Below the pieces are notes generated by a model. The model made no database searches. It was not told the origin of the DNA and saw nothing but the letters and a program-made list of their open reading frames with translations. From the NCBI RefSeq assembly GCF_014534655.1, contig NZ_JACVVD010000001.1, positions 434,001 to 498,000 on the forward strand: DNA of 64,000 bases, given 5' to 3'. This DNA is from Paenibacillus sedimenti (GTDB lineage Bacteria > Bacillota > Bacilli > Paenibacillales > NBRC-103111). How positions within the stretch are numbered: the stretch's first letter is position 1; every line of letters starts with the position of its first letter. A program made the translations under genes and the position numbers. Below are positions 9,153-17,675 of the stretch, in pieces.

Positions 9153-9984
9153 AGCGCTGCAGATCATAACCGACGGTATACGCTACTTGCTGCTTATCCT
9201 TGTTTCTATCGTTATTTTGACTCCTTTTCTGTGGATGCTGACGACTTCGCTGAAGGATGAAACGAAAGTGTTTCAATTTCCTCCGCAGTGGATTCCCAGC
9301 CCGATGGTCTGGGAGAATTACAAGCAAGTCTTTGTTACACAGCCTTTGTTTCTGACTCAATACTGGAACAGCTTATACATTGCCGTGCTTGTTACAATCG
9401 GCACTTGTATCGTGGGGGCACTGGCGGGCTATGCGTTTGCGAAGATCTCATTTCGTTTTAAAAACGTGCTGTTTCTGATTCTACTCAGCGGGATGATGAT
9501 TCCTAACGAAGTGACCATTATTCCGAACTTCATTTGGTTTTCCAAGCTGAACCTGGTTGACAACCATTTTACGCTTATTGTTCCGCCGATCTTGGGGGCG
9601 GGGGGAATCTTCGGCGTTTTCCTGCTGAGACAGTTCTATATTACGATTCCCAAAGATATGGATGAAGCTGCCGAGATCGAAGGATGCACGCCTTGGCAGA
9701 CGTTTTGGCGAATTATGGTTCCGCTTGCTTCGCCCGCATTTGCCACGCTGTCTATTTTTACATTCCTGAGCAGCTGGGAGGATTTCCTTGATCCGCTCAT
9801 TTATATCAGTTCATCCAAGCTGTTTACGCTTCCGGTTGCGATGAAATTATTTACGGATATGGCGGGTACCGCTTGGCATCTTTTGATGGCCGCATCAGTC
9901 ATGGCTACGTTGCCGCTGCTCCTGGTGTTTTTTGTCGCACAGAAGAAATTCATTGACGGTATCGCAACCACAGGTTTGAAGTAG
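9142..9984 (+). CDS. Sugar ABC transporter permease, MalG/UgpE type
   Basis: A 280-residue six-helix permease. The EAA loop is DEAAEIEGCTPWQTFWRIMV and the C-terminus ends in FIDGIATTGLK, typical of MalG-type partners (usual length 270-300). It overlaps the MalF-type gene by 11 bases, indicating translational coupling and equal stoichiometry. Together with the binding protein and a shared ATPase it imports the glycan fragment presumably degraded by the GH43 and GH2 enzymes. Confidence 0.92.
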   Translation: MNNKALQIITDGIRYLLLILVSIVILTPFLWMLTTSLKDETKVFQFPPQWIPSPMVWENYKQVFVTQPLFLTQYWNSLYIAVLVTIGTCIVGALAGYAFAKISFRFKNVLFLILLSGMMIPNEVTIIPNFIWFSKLNLVDNHFTLIVPPILGAGGIFGVFLLRQFYITIPKDMDEAAEIEGCTPWQTFWRIMVPLASPAFATLSIFTFLSSWEDFLDPLIYISSSKLFTLPVAMKLFTDMAGTAWHLLMAASVMATLPLLLVFFVAQKKFIDGIATTGLK

Positions 9985-9995
9985 GAGGACTTACC

Positions 9996-11357
9996 ATGAC
10001 ACGAGTGATAGATGCAGATGTAGTAGTAATTGGCGGCGGACCCGCAGGCGTCAATGCGGCGATTGCCGCAGGGCGCAACGGGGCGAGGACGGTACTTATC
10101 GAGAGATACGGATTTATCGGGGGCATGTCGACGGCAGCGCTCGTCTATCCTTGGATGACTTTCCACACGGTGGAAGGAAAACAGGTCATTCAAGGCATTG
10201 CCCAGGAAATGATCGACAGATTGAGTGCCATGGGCGCTTCCCCGGGACACTTGAGAGATACGGTTGGCTTCGTTCATACGATTACGCCTTACCATCCTGA
10301 AGTGTATAAGATTCTTGCCATCGACATGCTGAAAGAAGCCGGCGTCAAGCTGATTCTTCACAGCTTCGTCGATCATGTGGAAGTCGAAGGAGACCGTATT
10401 CAATCGGTTCAGTTGACTTCCAAATCGGGACGCATCGATGTGCGGGGCAAAGTGTTTGTGGACTCGACAGGCGACGCCGACGTTGCTTATTTAGCAGGCG
10501 CTCCATGTCTGCAAGGGCGAGCCGGCGATAACAAAACGCAGCCGATGACGATGAAATTCCGTATGCGCGGAGTTGATCTGAACCGCGTCAAGCAATATAT
10601 GCTGGAGCATCCGGAGGAGTTTTATCATAAAACGCCTTTTGATGAACTGGCGGATCTTCCGCTATCGGGCGTGCTCGGCTTCTATAAGCATTGGAAGGAA
10701 GCGGATTTGCCGATCAACCGCGACCAGGTGTTGTTTTTTACCGGACCGGCTGATGATGAGGTGCTTGTCAATACGACGCGCGTACAGGGGCTGGATGGAA
10801 CGAACGTGGAGCAATTGACGGATGCGGAAGAATTGGGCCGCAAGCAAGTGATGATGGTCGCGGATTTCATGACCAGCAGTCTGCCCGGGTTCGAGAAAGC
10901 GTCGATCTCTCAGGTCGGCGCGCAAATCGGCATTCGGGAAACGCGCCGTATCGACGGGCGTTATTCGCTGCAGGTGGCGGACGTCTTGGAAGGCAGAAGG
11001 TTCGATGATGTCATCGCCCGCAGCGGGTATCCGATCGACATTCACGATCCGTCCGGCAATGGCGTTACCGCTGCATGGGTCAAAGGAGACGGAGCCTATG
11101 ATATTCCGTACCGATGCCTGCTGCCGAAAATAATCGACAATCTGCTTTGTGCGGGAAGATGCATCTCCACGACGCATGAAGCGCTGGCGACGACGCGACT
11201 GACGCCAAGCTGCATGGCCACGGGCCAAGCGGCGGGCACAGCGGCCGGCATCGCGGTGCTGCGCGGACTTACCCCGCATCAAATTGATGTCAAAGAGCTG
11301 CAGCAGAAATTAATCGAAGGGCATGCTCATCTCGGCGATGCGATTGCATTTCAATGA
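9996..11357 (+). CDS. FAD-dependent oxidoreductase (FAD_oxidored family)
   Basis: The protein opens with a classic Rossmann dinucleotide motif, VVVIGGGPAGVNAAIAAGRN, followed by GFIGGMSTAAL and a C-terminal FAD-contact segment CISTTHEALATTRLTPSCMA with TGQAAGTAAG. At 453 residues it matches the PF12831-type flavoproteins often found in carbohydrate operons of this group. It presumably oxidises a sugar or derivative, but the substrate is unknown. AGGAGG sits 6 bases before the ATG, and the gene follows the permease after 11 bases, so it is the last gene of the importer operon. A terminator follows. Confidence 0.85.
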   Translation: MTRVIDADVVVIGGGPAGVNAAIAAGRNGARTVLIERYGFIGGMSTAALVYPWMTFHTVEGKQVIQGIAQEMIDRLSAMGASPGHLRDTVGFVHTITPYHPEVYKILAIDMLKEAGVKLILHSFVDHVEVEGDRIQSVQLTSKSGRIDVRGKVFVDSTGDADVAYLAGAPCLQGRAGDNKTQPMTMKFRMRGVDLNRVKQYMLEHPEEFYHKTPFDELADLPLSGVLGFYKHWKEADLPINRDQVLFFTGPADDEVLVNTTRVQGLDGTNVEQLTDAEELGRKQVMMVADFMTSSLPGFEKASISQVGAQIGIRETRRIDGRYSLQVADVLEGRRFDDVIARSGYPIDIHDPSGNGVTAAWVKGDGAYDIPYRCLLPKIIDNLLCAGRCISTTHEALATTRLTPSCMATGQAAGTAAGIAVLRGLTPHQIDVKELQQKLIEGHAHLGDAIAFQ

Positions 11358-11395
11358 ACAAGTTCCGTCTTGATTTGAATTTTCTTTTATACATG

Positions 11396-11427
11396 GAAAC
11401 CACTCATAGCAGTGGTTTTTCTTTTTA
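11396..11427 (+). terminator. Rho-independent terminator after the FAD oxidoreductase gene
   Basis: Perfect 8-base stem AAACCACT / AGTGGTTT with loop CATAGC, followed by TTTCTTTTT. The 210 bases between it and the next gene are AT-rich with a TATAAT at 11520-11525 but no convincing -35. Confidence 0.9.
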
Positions 11428-11639
11428 GCTTTTTATTGTGAATTGCTAGTCCATAGAGTTTTGCGTATTATCGTACAATTTTGATGTTTATTATAAATAC
11501 TTGTACCTGTTATAAATTTTATAATGTAACCAAATGAAAGGGGGGAATTTCTATACGGTATCCAATGCAGCCTTTAATTCAACGAGGATGCCGGGCAAAG
11601 AAACATTACAATAAATCGTGTGAGAGGATCGATGTTAGC

Positions 11640-14600
11640 ATGCGAAAACGTCCTGTTCGTAAGATTTATACCGTGCCGATGACAATCTTGATGGCCATCA
11701 GTATGTTGATGGTTCCATCACTTGCCACCGCCAAGAATAACACAGAGATGCAATTAAACGATAATGGGCCGGTCGGTTGGGATGTCTACAGGCACTTGGA
11801 ACGGTTACCTGAGCTTGCGTCAGGAACCAAGACCCGGCAGTTTTCCAGTTACGACCGAAGCGGGGGAAATAATGATGGTTTTGAGGGCACATACTCCTGC
11901 CTTAGCCAATCGGCAGTCGGTTGTGTAATTGCCGAGTCATCCGGTCCCGGTGAAATTGAGTCCATCTGGTTCACACGAGGCGGTGATTTAAGTGCAACTG
12001 GTAAAATCCGGATCGAGCTTGACGGCAATCATATTATTGATGCTTCTTTGAAGGATCTGGTCGAAGGGAAGCTCGGCGCCCCGTTTGTATATCCGTTGGT
12101 GGCCAGCTACAGCGAGTCCTCTGGCGGAGTAGTTGTAAAGGTGCCTATGCCCTATCGGCAATCCATGCGGATTACGACGCAAAATAACCCGTTTTTCTAT
12201 CATGTCACCTACCGTAATTTCTCGAGTGCCGAGGGCATAAAAACTTTCGATCCTAATGACCGTGCAGAGGATGTCATCGAGCTTCTGCGTTCCGCAGGGC
12301 AGCGTGATCCCAAACCGATCGTTTCAGGGACTAAGACGACAAATAAGCAATTTGAACTCGCACCCGGAGAACAGGTTACCTTGGCCAAACTCAACGGACC
12401 AGGCGCGATCAATGAGCTGCGCTTGCGATTGCCCGAGGTCATAGGCTCTAAAATAAAGGATTTTACTGATGACGGCCGTGCCTTCGGCAAAAACGGATAT
12501 AGCGAGTTTCGAATTTCAATCGATCCGAATAATGAGGGAGTTCGGCTTATACGCCGTGTTGACCAGAAAATCGGTAACCAGCGTGCTCGTGTCCTCGTTG
12601 ACGGCGTCGAAGCAGGCGAGTGGAAGCCAATCCCTCCTAAGGATGGGCAGTGGTTCGACCAGGCAGTGGAACTTCCTAAATCCGTCACGGGGGGGAAGTC
12701 ATCCGTCGTGATCCGCAATGAATTTATTTCTTCCGACCTTGATTTTAATGAGTTTGCCTATTGGGCTGACTCACATGTCGGGGAACAACTCAAGAGGACT
12801 GATACCCTTGATGTAGGGCCATCACACAAGACGAACGAGCATGAGCACGCTTATTCGATCAAGGCGCAAACGTGGGAAGGCACCAACACGGCCCGTTACC
12901 CGGCCGAAACATTAGATCCGCAAGAAGCTGCGCGAATAGCTGCATCCGATGAGATACTTCGCGATACCCGAATTCAAATCTCTTTCGACGGGCGAAACAC
13001 TGTCGATGCGCCGATTGGCGAATTTTTCGGATCGGGGCTTGGTGAATATCCGGTTCGGTCATTGTTCTTTGCAATGGATACAAGCGAAGACGGATGGTAC
13101 TCGGCATGGTGGTTAATGCCCTATCGAGAGACAGCAGCGGTTACCTTGATCAATCATTCAAGTCAAACGATTCGCAGTGCTGACGCAGAAGTCGCATCGG
13201 CACCTGGTCACCAATGGGCGAAAGAGCTTTCTCCACATGGTAATTCCGGCTATTTCACAGCATTATCTCGAAGCGAAGACGTTGCTGACGGGAAGGATTA
13301 TATCTTTGCTGATATAAGCGGGCGCGGTAAATTCGTCGGTGTCAGTCATACGATGAACGGCAAAATTACTTCAGGAAATACGCGCAACTACCTTGAGGGA
13401 GACGAGAGGGTGTATGTGGACGGGGCGAAGACTCCGCAGATCTACGGCACCGGAACCGAGGACTTTTACGAGTCGGGCTGGTACTTTAGTTACGGCACTT
13501 ATTCCAATCCGATGACAGGTAACACCGGTCACGAGCGTAACGGGCTCGGCTGCACATACGAGTGTGATTCCGTCTACCGGCTTTTTATCGGTGATGCGAT
13601 CTCTTACTTGAACCATCTGCGATTCGGCATCGAGCACGGTCCCGTATCTAATGAACCGGCGCTATATTCGTCTACTGCATACATGTATGCTCAACCGAAC
13701 TACGGACTGCTACGCACGGATACCCTTGATGTCGGTGATAAGGCCAGTGAGACCTCGCATCAGTACTTCGAAGAAAGTGTGAGCACTCCTGTGAATCTTA
13801 CTTCCGTATATGAAGGCGACGATGATCATATCCAGGTTAGCGGCATTGGTCGCACCACTACGGGGGCTGTAGAATTTCAGCTTTTAATAGATAAGCAGAA
13901 CGACGGAGTGCGGCTTCAGCGGACTAGCGATCAGAAGGATCGCTCTCAAGCAGCGCAGGTGTACATTGATGGGAAGCCCGCTGGCCGGTGGTTCCAACCG
14001 CTCGGGAACGATAAGCAGCGCTGGCTCGACGATAGCTTTGAGCTGCCGGCTGCTCTGACTTCCGGTAAAAAGGCTATCAAGGTCCGCATTGTACCCGAGG
14101 ACGGCGCACCTGCCTGGCACGCAGCGGAGTACATCGCTTATAGCCGCGTTAAGCCGTCGGACGACCGTAAATCCCCTTACGAAGTGACGGGGCTTTCAGC
14201 TGAAAGCGGTGAGACCAATGAAATTCGTGTATCGTGGCAACCCGCTAATGACAATGTAGGGGTAGCGCACTATCAGGTCTACGCAAGCCGCGAGAACGGG
14301 TTTACGCCGGGTCCGGAAACGCTTCTAGGCGAGACAACCGTGACTGGTATTACCTATAAAGCAGGGTTACGTGAAACTTGGCGTTTTCGGGTCGCTGCCG
14401 TCGATTACGAAGGTAATACGGGCGGTGCCTCCGCTGAAGTTCAGGCTACAACCGGGAGCAAGCTAATTATAGAAGCAGAAGCGCTTCTGCCCGCATTGGA
14501 ATCGAGGGCGTCATTTGTGACGGCACAGGGTAACTGCTGCGGTGTCACCTGGTCCGGCGACAAACAGCTGTGGTTATTTGGTATGCAGCCGGGTGACTAC

Positions 14601-14888
14601 GCAACCGTTGCGTTCACAGTGCCTCAGGATGGTTTGTACGATCTTGCTGCAGTATTAACAAAAGCGCGTGATTACGGAGTGGTGCAGTTATCAATCGACG
14701 GGCAAAACATAGGTGAAGCCTTTGATGGCTTTAACCCAACCGTCGTGAAGAGTGATCCGATCAATCTCGGAAAGCTGCAACTGAAGTCTGGCCAGCACTC
14801 CCTCACCCTAAAAGTAACCGGTAAGTCGGCCTCGTCTACCGGCTATCTCGCGGGAATCGATATATTAAGCTTGCTGCTAAACGACTAG
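11640..14888 (+). CDS. Secreted DUF2961 / GH172-type protein with FN3 and C-terminal carbohydrate-binding module
   Basis: The 1082-residue product begins with a signal peptide ending near SLATAKN. The DUF2961 (GH172) core spans about 40-700 and includes the hallmark IYGTGTEDFYESGWYF (about 600). GH172 enzymes process fructo- or arabinofuranosides; the substrate here is unknown. A beta-sandwich segment occurs twice, once inside the core (about 255-380, GVRLIRRVDQK) and once after it (about 710-837, GVRLQRTSDQK), each preceded by RTDTLDVG. Then come an FN3 domain (about 845-935) and a CBM6/35-like module (about 940-1082). ATG 11640 fits the signal peptide and GAGAGG upstream. It stands alone, without a transporter. 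Its sequence is less Ala/Gly-biased than its neighbours. Confidence 0.85.
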   Translation: MRKRPVRKIYTVPMTILMAISMLMVPSLATAKNNTEMQLNDNGPVGWDVYRHLERLPELASGTKTRQFSSYDRSGGNNDGFEGTYSCLSQSAVGCVIAESSGPGEIESIWFTRGGDLSATGKIRIELDGNHIIDASLKDLVEGKLGAPFVYPLVASYSESSGGVVVKVPMPYRQSMRITTQNNPFFYHVTYRNFSSAEGIKTFDPNDRAEDVIELLRSAGQRDPKPIVSGTKTTNKQFELAPGEQVTLAKLNGPGAINELRLRLPEVIGSKIKDFTDDGRAFGKNGYSEFRISIDPNNEGVRLIRRVDQKIGNQRARVLVDGVEAGEWKPIPPKDGQWFDQAVELPKSVTGGKSSVVIRNEFISSDLDFNEFAYWADSHVGEQLKRTDTLDVGPSHKTNEHEHAYSIKAQTWEGTNTARYPAETLDPQEAARIAASDEILRDTRIQISFDGRNTVDAPIGEFFGSGLGEYPVRSLFFAMDTSEDGWYSAWWLMPYRETAAVTLINHSSQTIRSADAEVASAPGHQWAKELSPHGNSGYFTALSRSEDVADGKDYIFADISGRGKFVGVSHTMNGKITSGNTRNYLEGDERVYVDGAKTPQIYGTGTEDFYESGWYFSYGTYSNPMTGNTGHERNGLGCTYECDSVYRLFIGDAISYLNHLRFGIEHGPVSNEPALYSSTAYMYAQPNYGLLRTDTLDVGDKASETSHQYFEESVSTPVNLTSVYEGDDDHIQVSGIGRTTTGAVEFQLLIDKQNDGVRLQRTSDQKDRSQAAQVYIDGKPAGRWFQPLGNDKQRWLDDSFELPAALTSGKKAIKVRIVPEDGAPAWHAAEYIAYSRVKPSDDRKSPYEVTGLSAESGETNEIRVSWQPANDNVGVAHYQVYASRENGFTPGPETLLGETTVTGITYKAGLRETWRFRVAAVDYEGNTGGASAEVQATTGSKLIIEAEALLPALESRASFVTAQGNCCGVTWSGDKQLWLFGMQPGDYATVAFTVPQDGLYDLAAVLTKARDYGVVQLSIDGQNIGEAFDGFNPTVVKSDPINLGKLQLKSGQHSLTLKVTGKSASSTGYLAGIDILSLLLND

Positions 14889-14930
14889 TCATCAATATTA
14901 CAAGGCTGCCGACGGATGATCCGGGGGCAG

Positions 14931-15009
14931 TTGCCCACGGCGATCGATTCTCTGTATGAACAGGGAGCGGTCGCTGATTTTTTTTTGTAAGCATGACAAA
15001 AAGTTACAT
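14931..15009 (+). repeat. Hairpin repeat, copy A (terminator-like, left flank of the RPH-MFS cassette)
   Basis: The stem CGGCGATC...GGTCGCTG (14938-14976) with inner TCTGT/ACAGG pairs is followed by nine or more T, then CATGAC and AAAGTTACAT. Copies B (19001-19073) and C (29636-29700) share the fold and flanks, with base changes that mostly preserve pairing. It may terminate transcription from the GH172 gene. Downstream TACAAT (15030-15035) may be the -10 of the cassette; copy B has TACAAT at a similar spacing. Confidence 0.75.
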
Positions 15010-15082
15010 GTTTTTTCGCTGAAATAACTTACAATGTGTTTTGTTAAGAAATTGTAAATTTCCATTGTAAGGAGTGCTTGCT

Positions 15083-15985
15083 TTGTATACGGTCACACTT
15101 CATGAGGCTTGCCGTGAGCATAAAAGAAGGATTGGATCGAAAGCGCTGCAGCTCGCGAAATTGACAAATCAAAATATCCGCATACCGGGCGGGTTTGTCA
15201 TTACATCCGACGCGCTGCATCGTTTCATGTCAGCTAACGGGCTGGGACATGAGCAGGATTGGTCCGATATGGACGAACGGCTCGCCGATGCGGAATTGCC
15301 GGATGAAGTATTTCGGGAGGTTGCAGCCGCTTTCGAATCGCTTCAGGATGGGCCTAAGCTTGGTGGCGGGGTGGCGGTGCGCTCTTCCTCGTCAGCAGAG
15401 GATTTGGAAGACGCATCATTTGCCGGGCAGTATGAAACGATTCTGAATGTGACGGACTTGACGCATCTGCTGGAAAGCCTGAAACGGTGCTGGTCATCGC
15501 TCTTTTCGACGCGTGTGCGAAATTACGCTTGTCAAAAAAACGTCGATTTGGATGTCGAAAGGTTGCCGATGGGCGTTCTCGTTCAGCAGATGGTACAGGC
15601 GGATGTGTCGGGCGTCGTCTTCAGCATGAATCCGGTTACCCGGAATCACAATGAAATCGTCATTAATGCAAGCTACGGTTTAGGGGAAGCGATTGTATCA
15701 GGACTGGTCACTCCAGATTGCTATTATGTCGGGAAGCAGAATGGACGAGTGAACAAGGAGCTCGGGCCCAAAGAACTGAAGATCGTCGCAGCGGACAAGG
15801 AAACGATGGAAGTGGAAACGACAGAGGAAGAACGAAGACGTTACTGTTTGAGCGATGCCCAGGTTCTTGATATCGCCGAACAGACCCGAACCATCGAGGC
15901 ATTCTTCGGCATGCCGGTTGATATCGAATTTGCCGTGAAGGACGGCCACGTGTATATTTTGCAAGCCAGACCGATTACCGCCTAA
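15083..15985 (+). CDS. PEP synthase/rifampin phosphotransferase-like ATP-grasp subunit
   Basis: The 300-residue protein is a stand-alone PPDK_N ATP-grasp domain. Visible motifs are GSKALQLAKL with IPGGFVITSDALHRF near the start, the nucleotide loop VRSSSSAEDLEDASFAGQYE, GVVFSMNPVT, and the terminal metal/ATP motif DIEFAVKDGHVYILQARPIT. In rifampin phosphotransferase (RPH) this domain makes a phosphohistidine on the swivelling domain; here that domain is in the next gene. The family is usually one ~870-residue chain, so this is a two-gene version split at the linker. TTG 15083 is preferred since AAGGAG ends 8 bases before it; GTG 15074 overlaps that site. Other PEP-synthase-like substrates are possible. 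Confidence 0.82.
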   Translation: MYTVTLHEACREHKRRIGSKALQLAKLTNQNIRIPGGFVITSDALHRFMSANGLGHEQDWSDMDERLADAELPDEVFREVAAAFESLQDGPKLGGGVAVRSSSSAEDLEDASFAGQYETILNVTDLTHLLESLKRCWSSLFSTRVRNYACQKNVDLDVERLPMGVLVQQMVQADVSGVVFSMNPVTRNHNEIVINASYGLGEAIVSGLVTPDCYYVGKQNGRVNKELGPKELKIVAADKETMEVETTEEERRRYCLSDAQVLDIAEQTRTIEAFFGMPVDIEFAVKDGHVYILQARPITA

Positions 15986-16052
15986 ACTGGCTGCATTTTA
16001 TATGAATCATCACCAATATACAACGTTCTATGATGAAAGGATGAGTTTATCA

Positions 16053-17675
16053 ATGAGCAAAGCAACGTTGCAACAACAAATCACGCTTACCGAAGAAGAG
16101 AAACAGCAGGGTTTTTGGGTACAGGACGATGTACATTTGTCGCATGCGCTGACGCCGTTGTTCGCGTCTTTTATGGTCCCTGCGGTAACAGAGGGAACCA
16201 AATTAGCCTTCGAAAATTTGAAGTTTCCGCTTCTGCAGTTCCGGTTTAAACTAGCGGACGGACGTATTTATCAGGAAAATGTTCCGTATCCGGGCAATCC
16301 GGAGGAACGGCTGCAGCAGCATAAGGAGCAGATAGGGCCGATCTTGCCGATGTCTAATAAGATTCTTCAGGAATATGTGGATAACGAATTTTTACCGTTT
16401 TATCGTCGTTTGGATGATGCCAGGCAGCAGAAACTCAGCTTGGCGGAGGCGAAGGAGAAGGTACAGGAGCTAATTGATTTTTACCGTAGAGCGTGGCAGC
16501 TTCACTTCGAGATCGTTATGCCTCGCGTCGCCTTTATAGCGCTTGAGCAGTTGTACACGCAATTGACCGGCCAAAGCGATTCCGTTGTGATCTATGAGCT
16601 ATTGTCCGGCGTGATGAATAAATCGCTTGAAACAGACCGGGAACTGTGGAAGCTGGCAGATTGGGCCAAAACGTCTCCGGAGCTGGTCGCATTGTTCGCA
16701 TCTTCACAGGAAGGCGGCTTCCAAACGCATTTGCAGCAGTGGGAGGCAGGACGGACGCTGCTTGCACGACTTCAGGACCTGCTCGAGGTCTACGGTTACC
16801 GCACGGCGAATTCTCACGAATTCAACGATGAGACGTGGGTGGAGAATCCGGAGCATGCCTTGCAGTTTATTTCCGCATACGTACAGAAGGACTATGATTT
16901 CGACCGGGAATTCGAGCAGACGGTAAGGCGTCGGGAACTGAAGACAGCCGAAGTTCTTGCGAAGATGCCGGAAGGGGAACTGAAGCAGACTTTCATCACC
17001 ATGCTTGGGTGGGCGCTCGACAGCTGGGGATTGGATGAAGACCATCATTTTTACATCGACGCGATGCTGCCTGCCAAATCGAGATTGTTCCTGCTGAATC
17101 TCGGCGATTTGCTGGTCGAGCAAGATATTGTCGCCAGCAGGAGTGACATTTTCTATCTCTATGCGGATGAGCTGCTTGAGGTTTTGTCGCAGCCGGAATC
17201 CCATCAAGACAAAGTGGAAGCGCGCAAGGGCGAACATGAGGCGAATAAGCGCAAGCAGGCGGCGCCTTTCTACGGAACGCCATCTGTACCGATGGATCCG
17301 GTGCTCGAGAAGGTATTCGGGGGCAAACCGCCGGAAATCAAGGAGCAGGAGCGCACATTTACCGGATATGCGGCTTCGCAAGGTACATATACCGGTACGG
17401 TCAAAGTCATACGGGGTGCGGAAGACTTCGGTAAATTGCAGAACGGTGATGTTCTCGTATGCAGAACGACGACACCTCCTTGGACCGTGCTGTTTTCCAT
17501 AGCAGGCGCGATTGTGACTGATGCCGGCGGTATCTTGTCTCATGCGGGGACGGTAGCCCGGGAATATAAGCTGCCTGCAGTTGTCGGTTCCAAAGTCGCC
17601 ACCTCCTTATTGAAAGACGGGGACAAAGTGACGGTGGACGGAACCAAGGGAGTGGTTTATTTTGGGCAATCCTAA
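16053..17675 (+). CDS. Rifampin phosphotransferase-like substrate-binding and phosphohistidine subunit
   Basis: The 540-residue protein corresponds to the remainder of RPH: a helical substrate-binding domain (about 1-430) and a PEP-utiliser swivelling domain (about 445-540). The swivelling domain carries the catalytic H497 in GGILSHAGTVAREYKLPAV, preceded by TTPPWTVLF, and ends in VTVDGTKGVVYF. With the upstream ATP-grasp subunit it would transfer the beta-phosphate of ATP to a substrate; in RPH that inactivates rifampin. ATG 16053 is favoured by GAAAGG and by the start of the helical domain; ATG 16002 and 16041 are in frame. The substrate is inferred only from family resemblance and the adjacent exporter. 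Confidence 0.8.
   Translation: MSKATLQQQITLTEEEKQQGFWVQDDVHLSHALTPLFASFMVPAVTEGTKLAFENLKFPLLQFRFKLADGRIYQENVPYPGNPEERLQQHKEQIGPILPMSNKILQEYVDNEFLPFYRRLDDARQQKLSLAEAKEKVQELIDFYRRAWQLHFEIVMPRVAFIALEQLYTQLTGQSDSVVIYELLSGVMNKSLETDRELWKLADWAKTSPELVALFASSQEGGFQTHLQQWEAGRTLLARLQDLLEVYGYRTANSHEFNDETWVENPEHALQFISAYVQKDYDFDREFEQTVRRRELKTAEVLAKMPEGELKQTFITMLGWALDSWGLDEDHHFYIDAMLPAKSRLFLLNLGDLLVEQDIVASRSDIFYLYADELLEVLSQPESHQDKVEARKGEHEANKRKQAAPFYGTPSVPMDPVLEKVFGGKPPEIKEQERTFTGYAASQGTYTGTVKVIRGAEDFGKLQNGDVLVCRTTTPPWTVLFSIAGAIVTDAGGILSHAGTVAREYKLPAVVGSKVATSLLKDGDKVTVDGTKGVVYFGQS

Noticed and set aside
11498..11525. Possible promoter of the GH172 gene (TATAAT at 11520-11525)
   Set aside because: The nearest TTGTAC is only 13 bases away and TACTTG is a poor -35; not strong enough to annotate.
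15985..16053. Possible frameshift splitting one RPH gene into two
   Set aside because: The first product ends at the natural domain end (QARPITA) and the second has its own start codon and ribosome site, so two genes are more likely than one broken gene.
16704..17543. 279-codon minus-strand frame opposite the phosphohistidine subunit
   Set aside because: Antisense shadow without ribosome site or recognisable motifs; the plus-strand gene has clear catalytic motifs.
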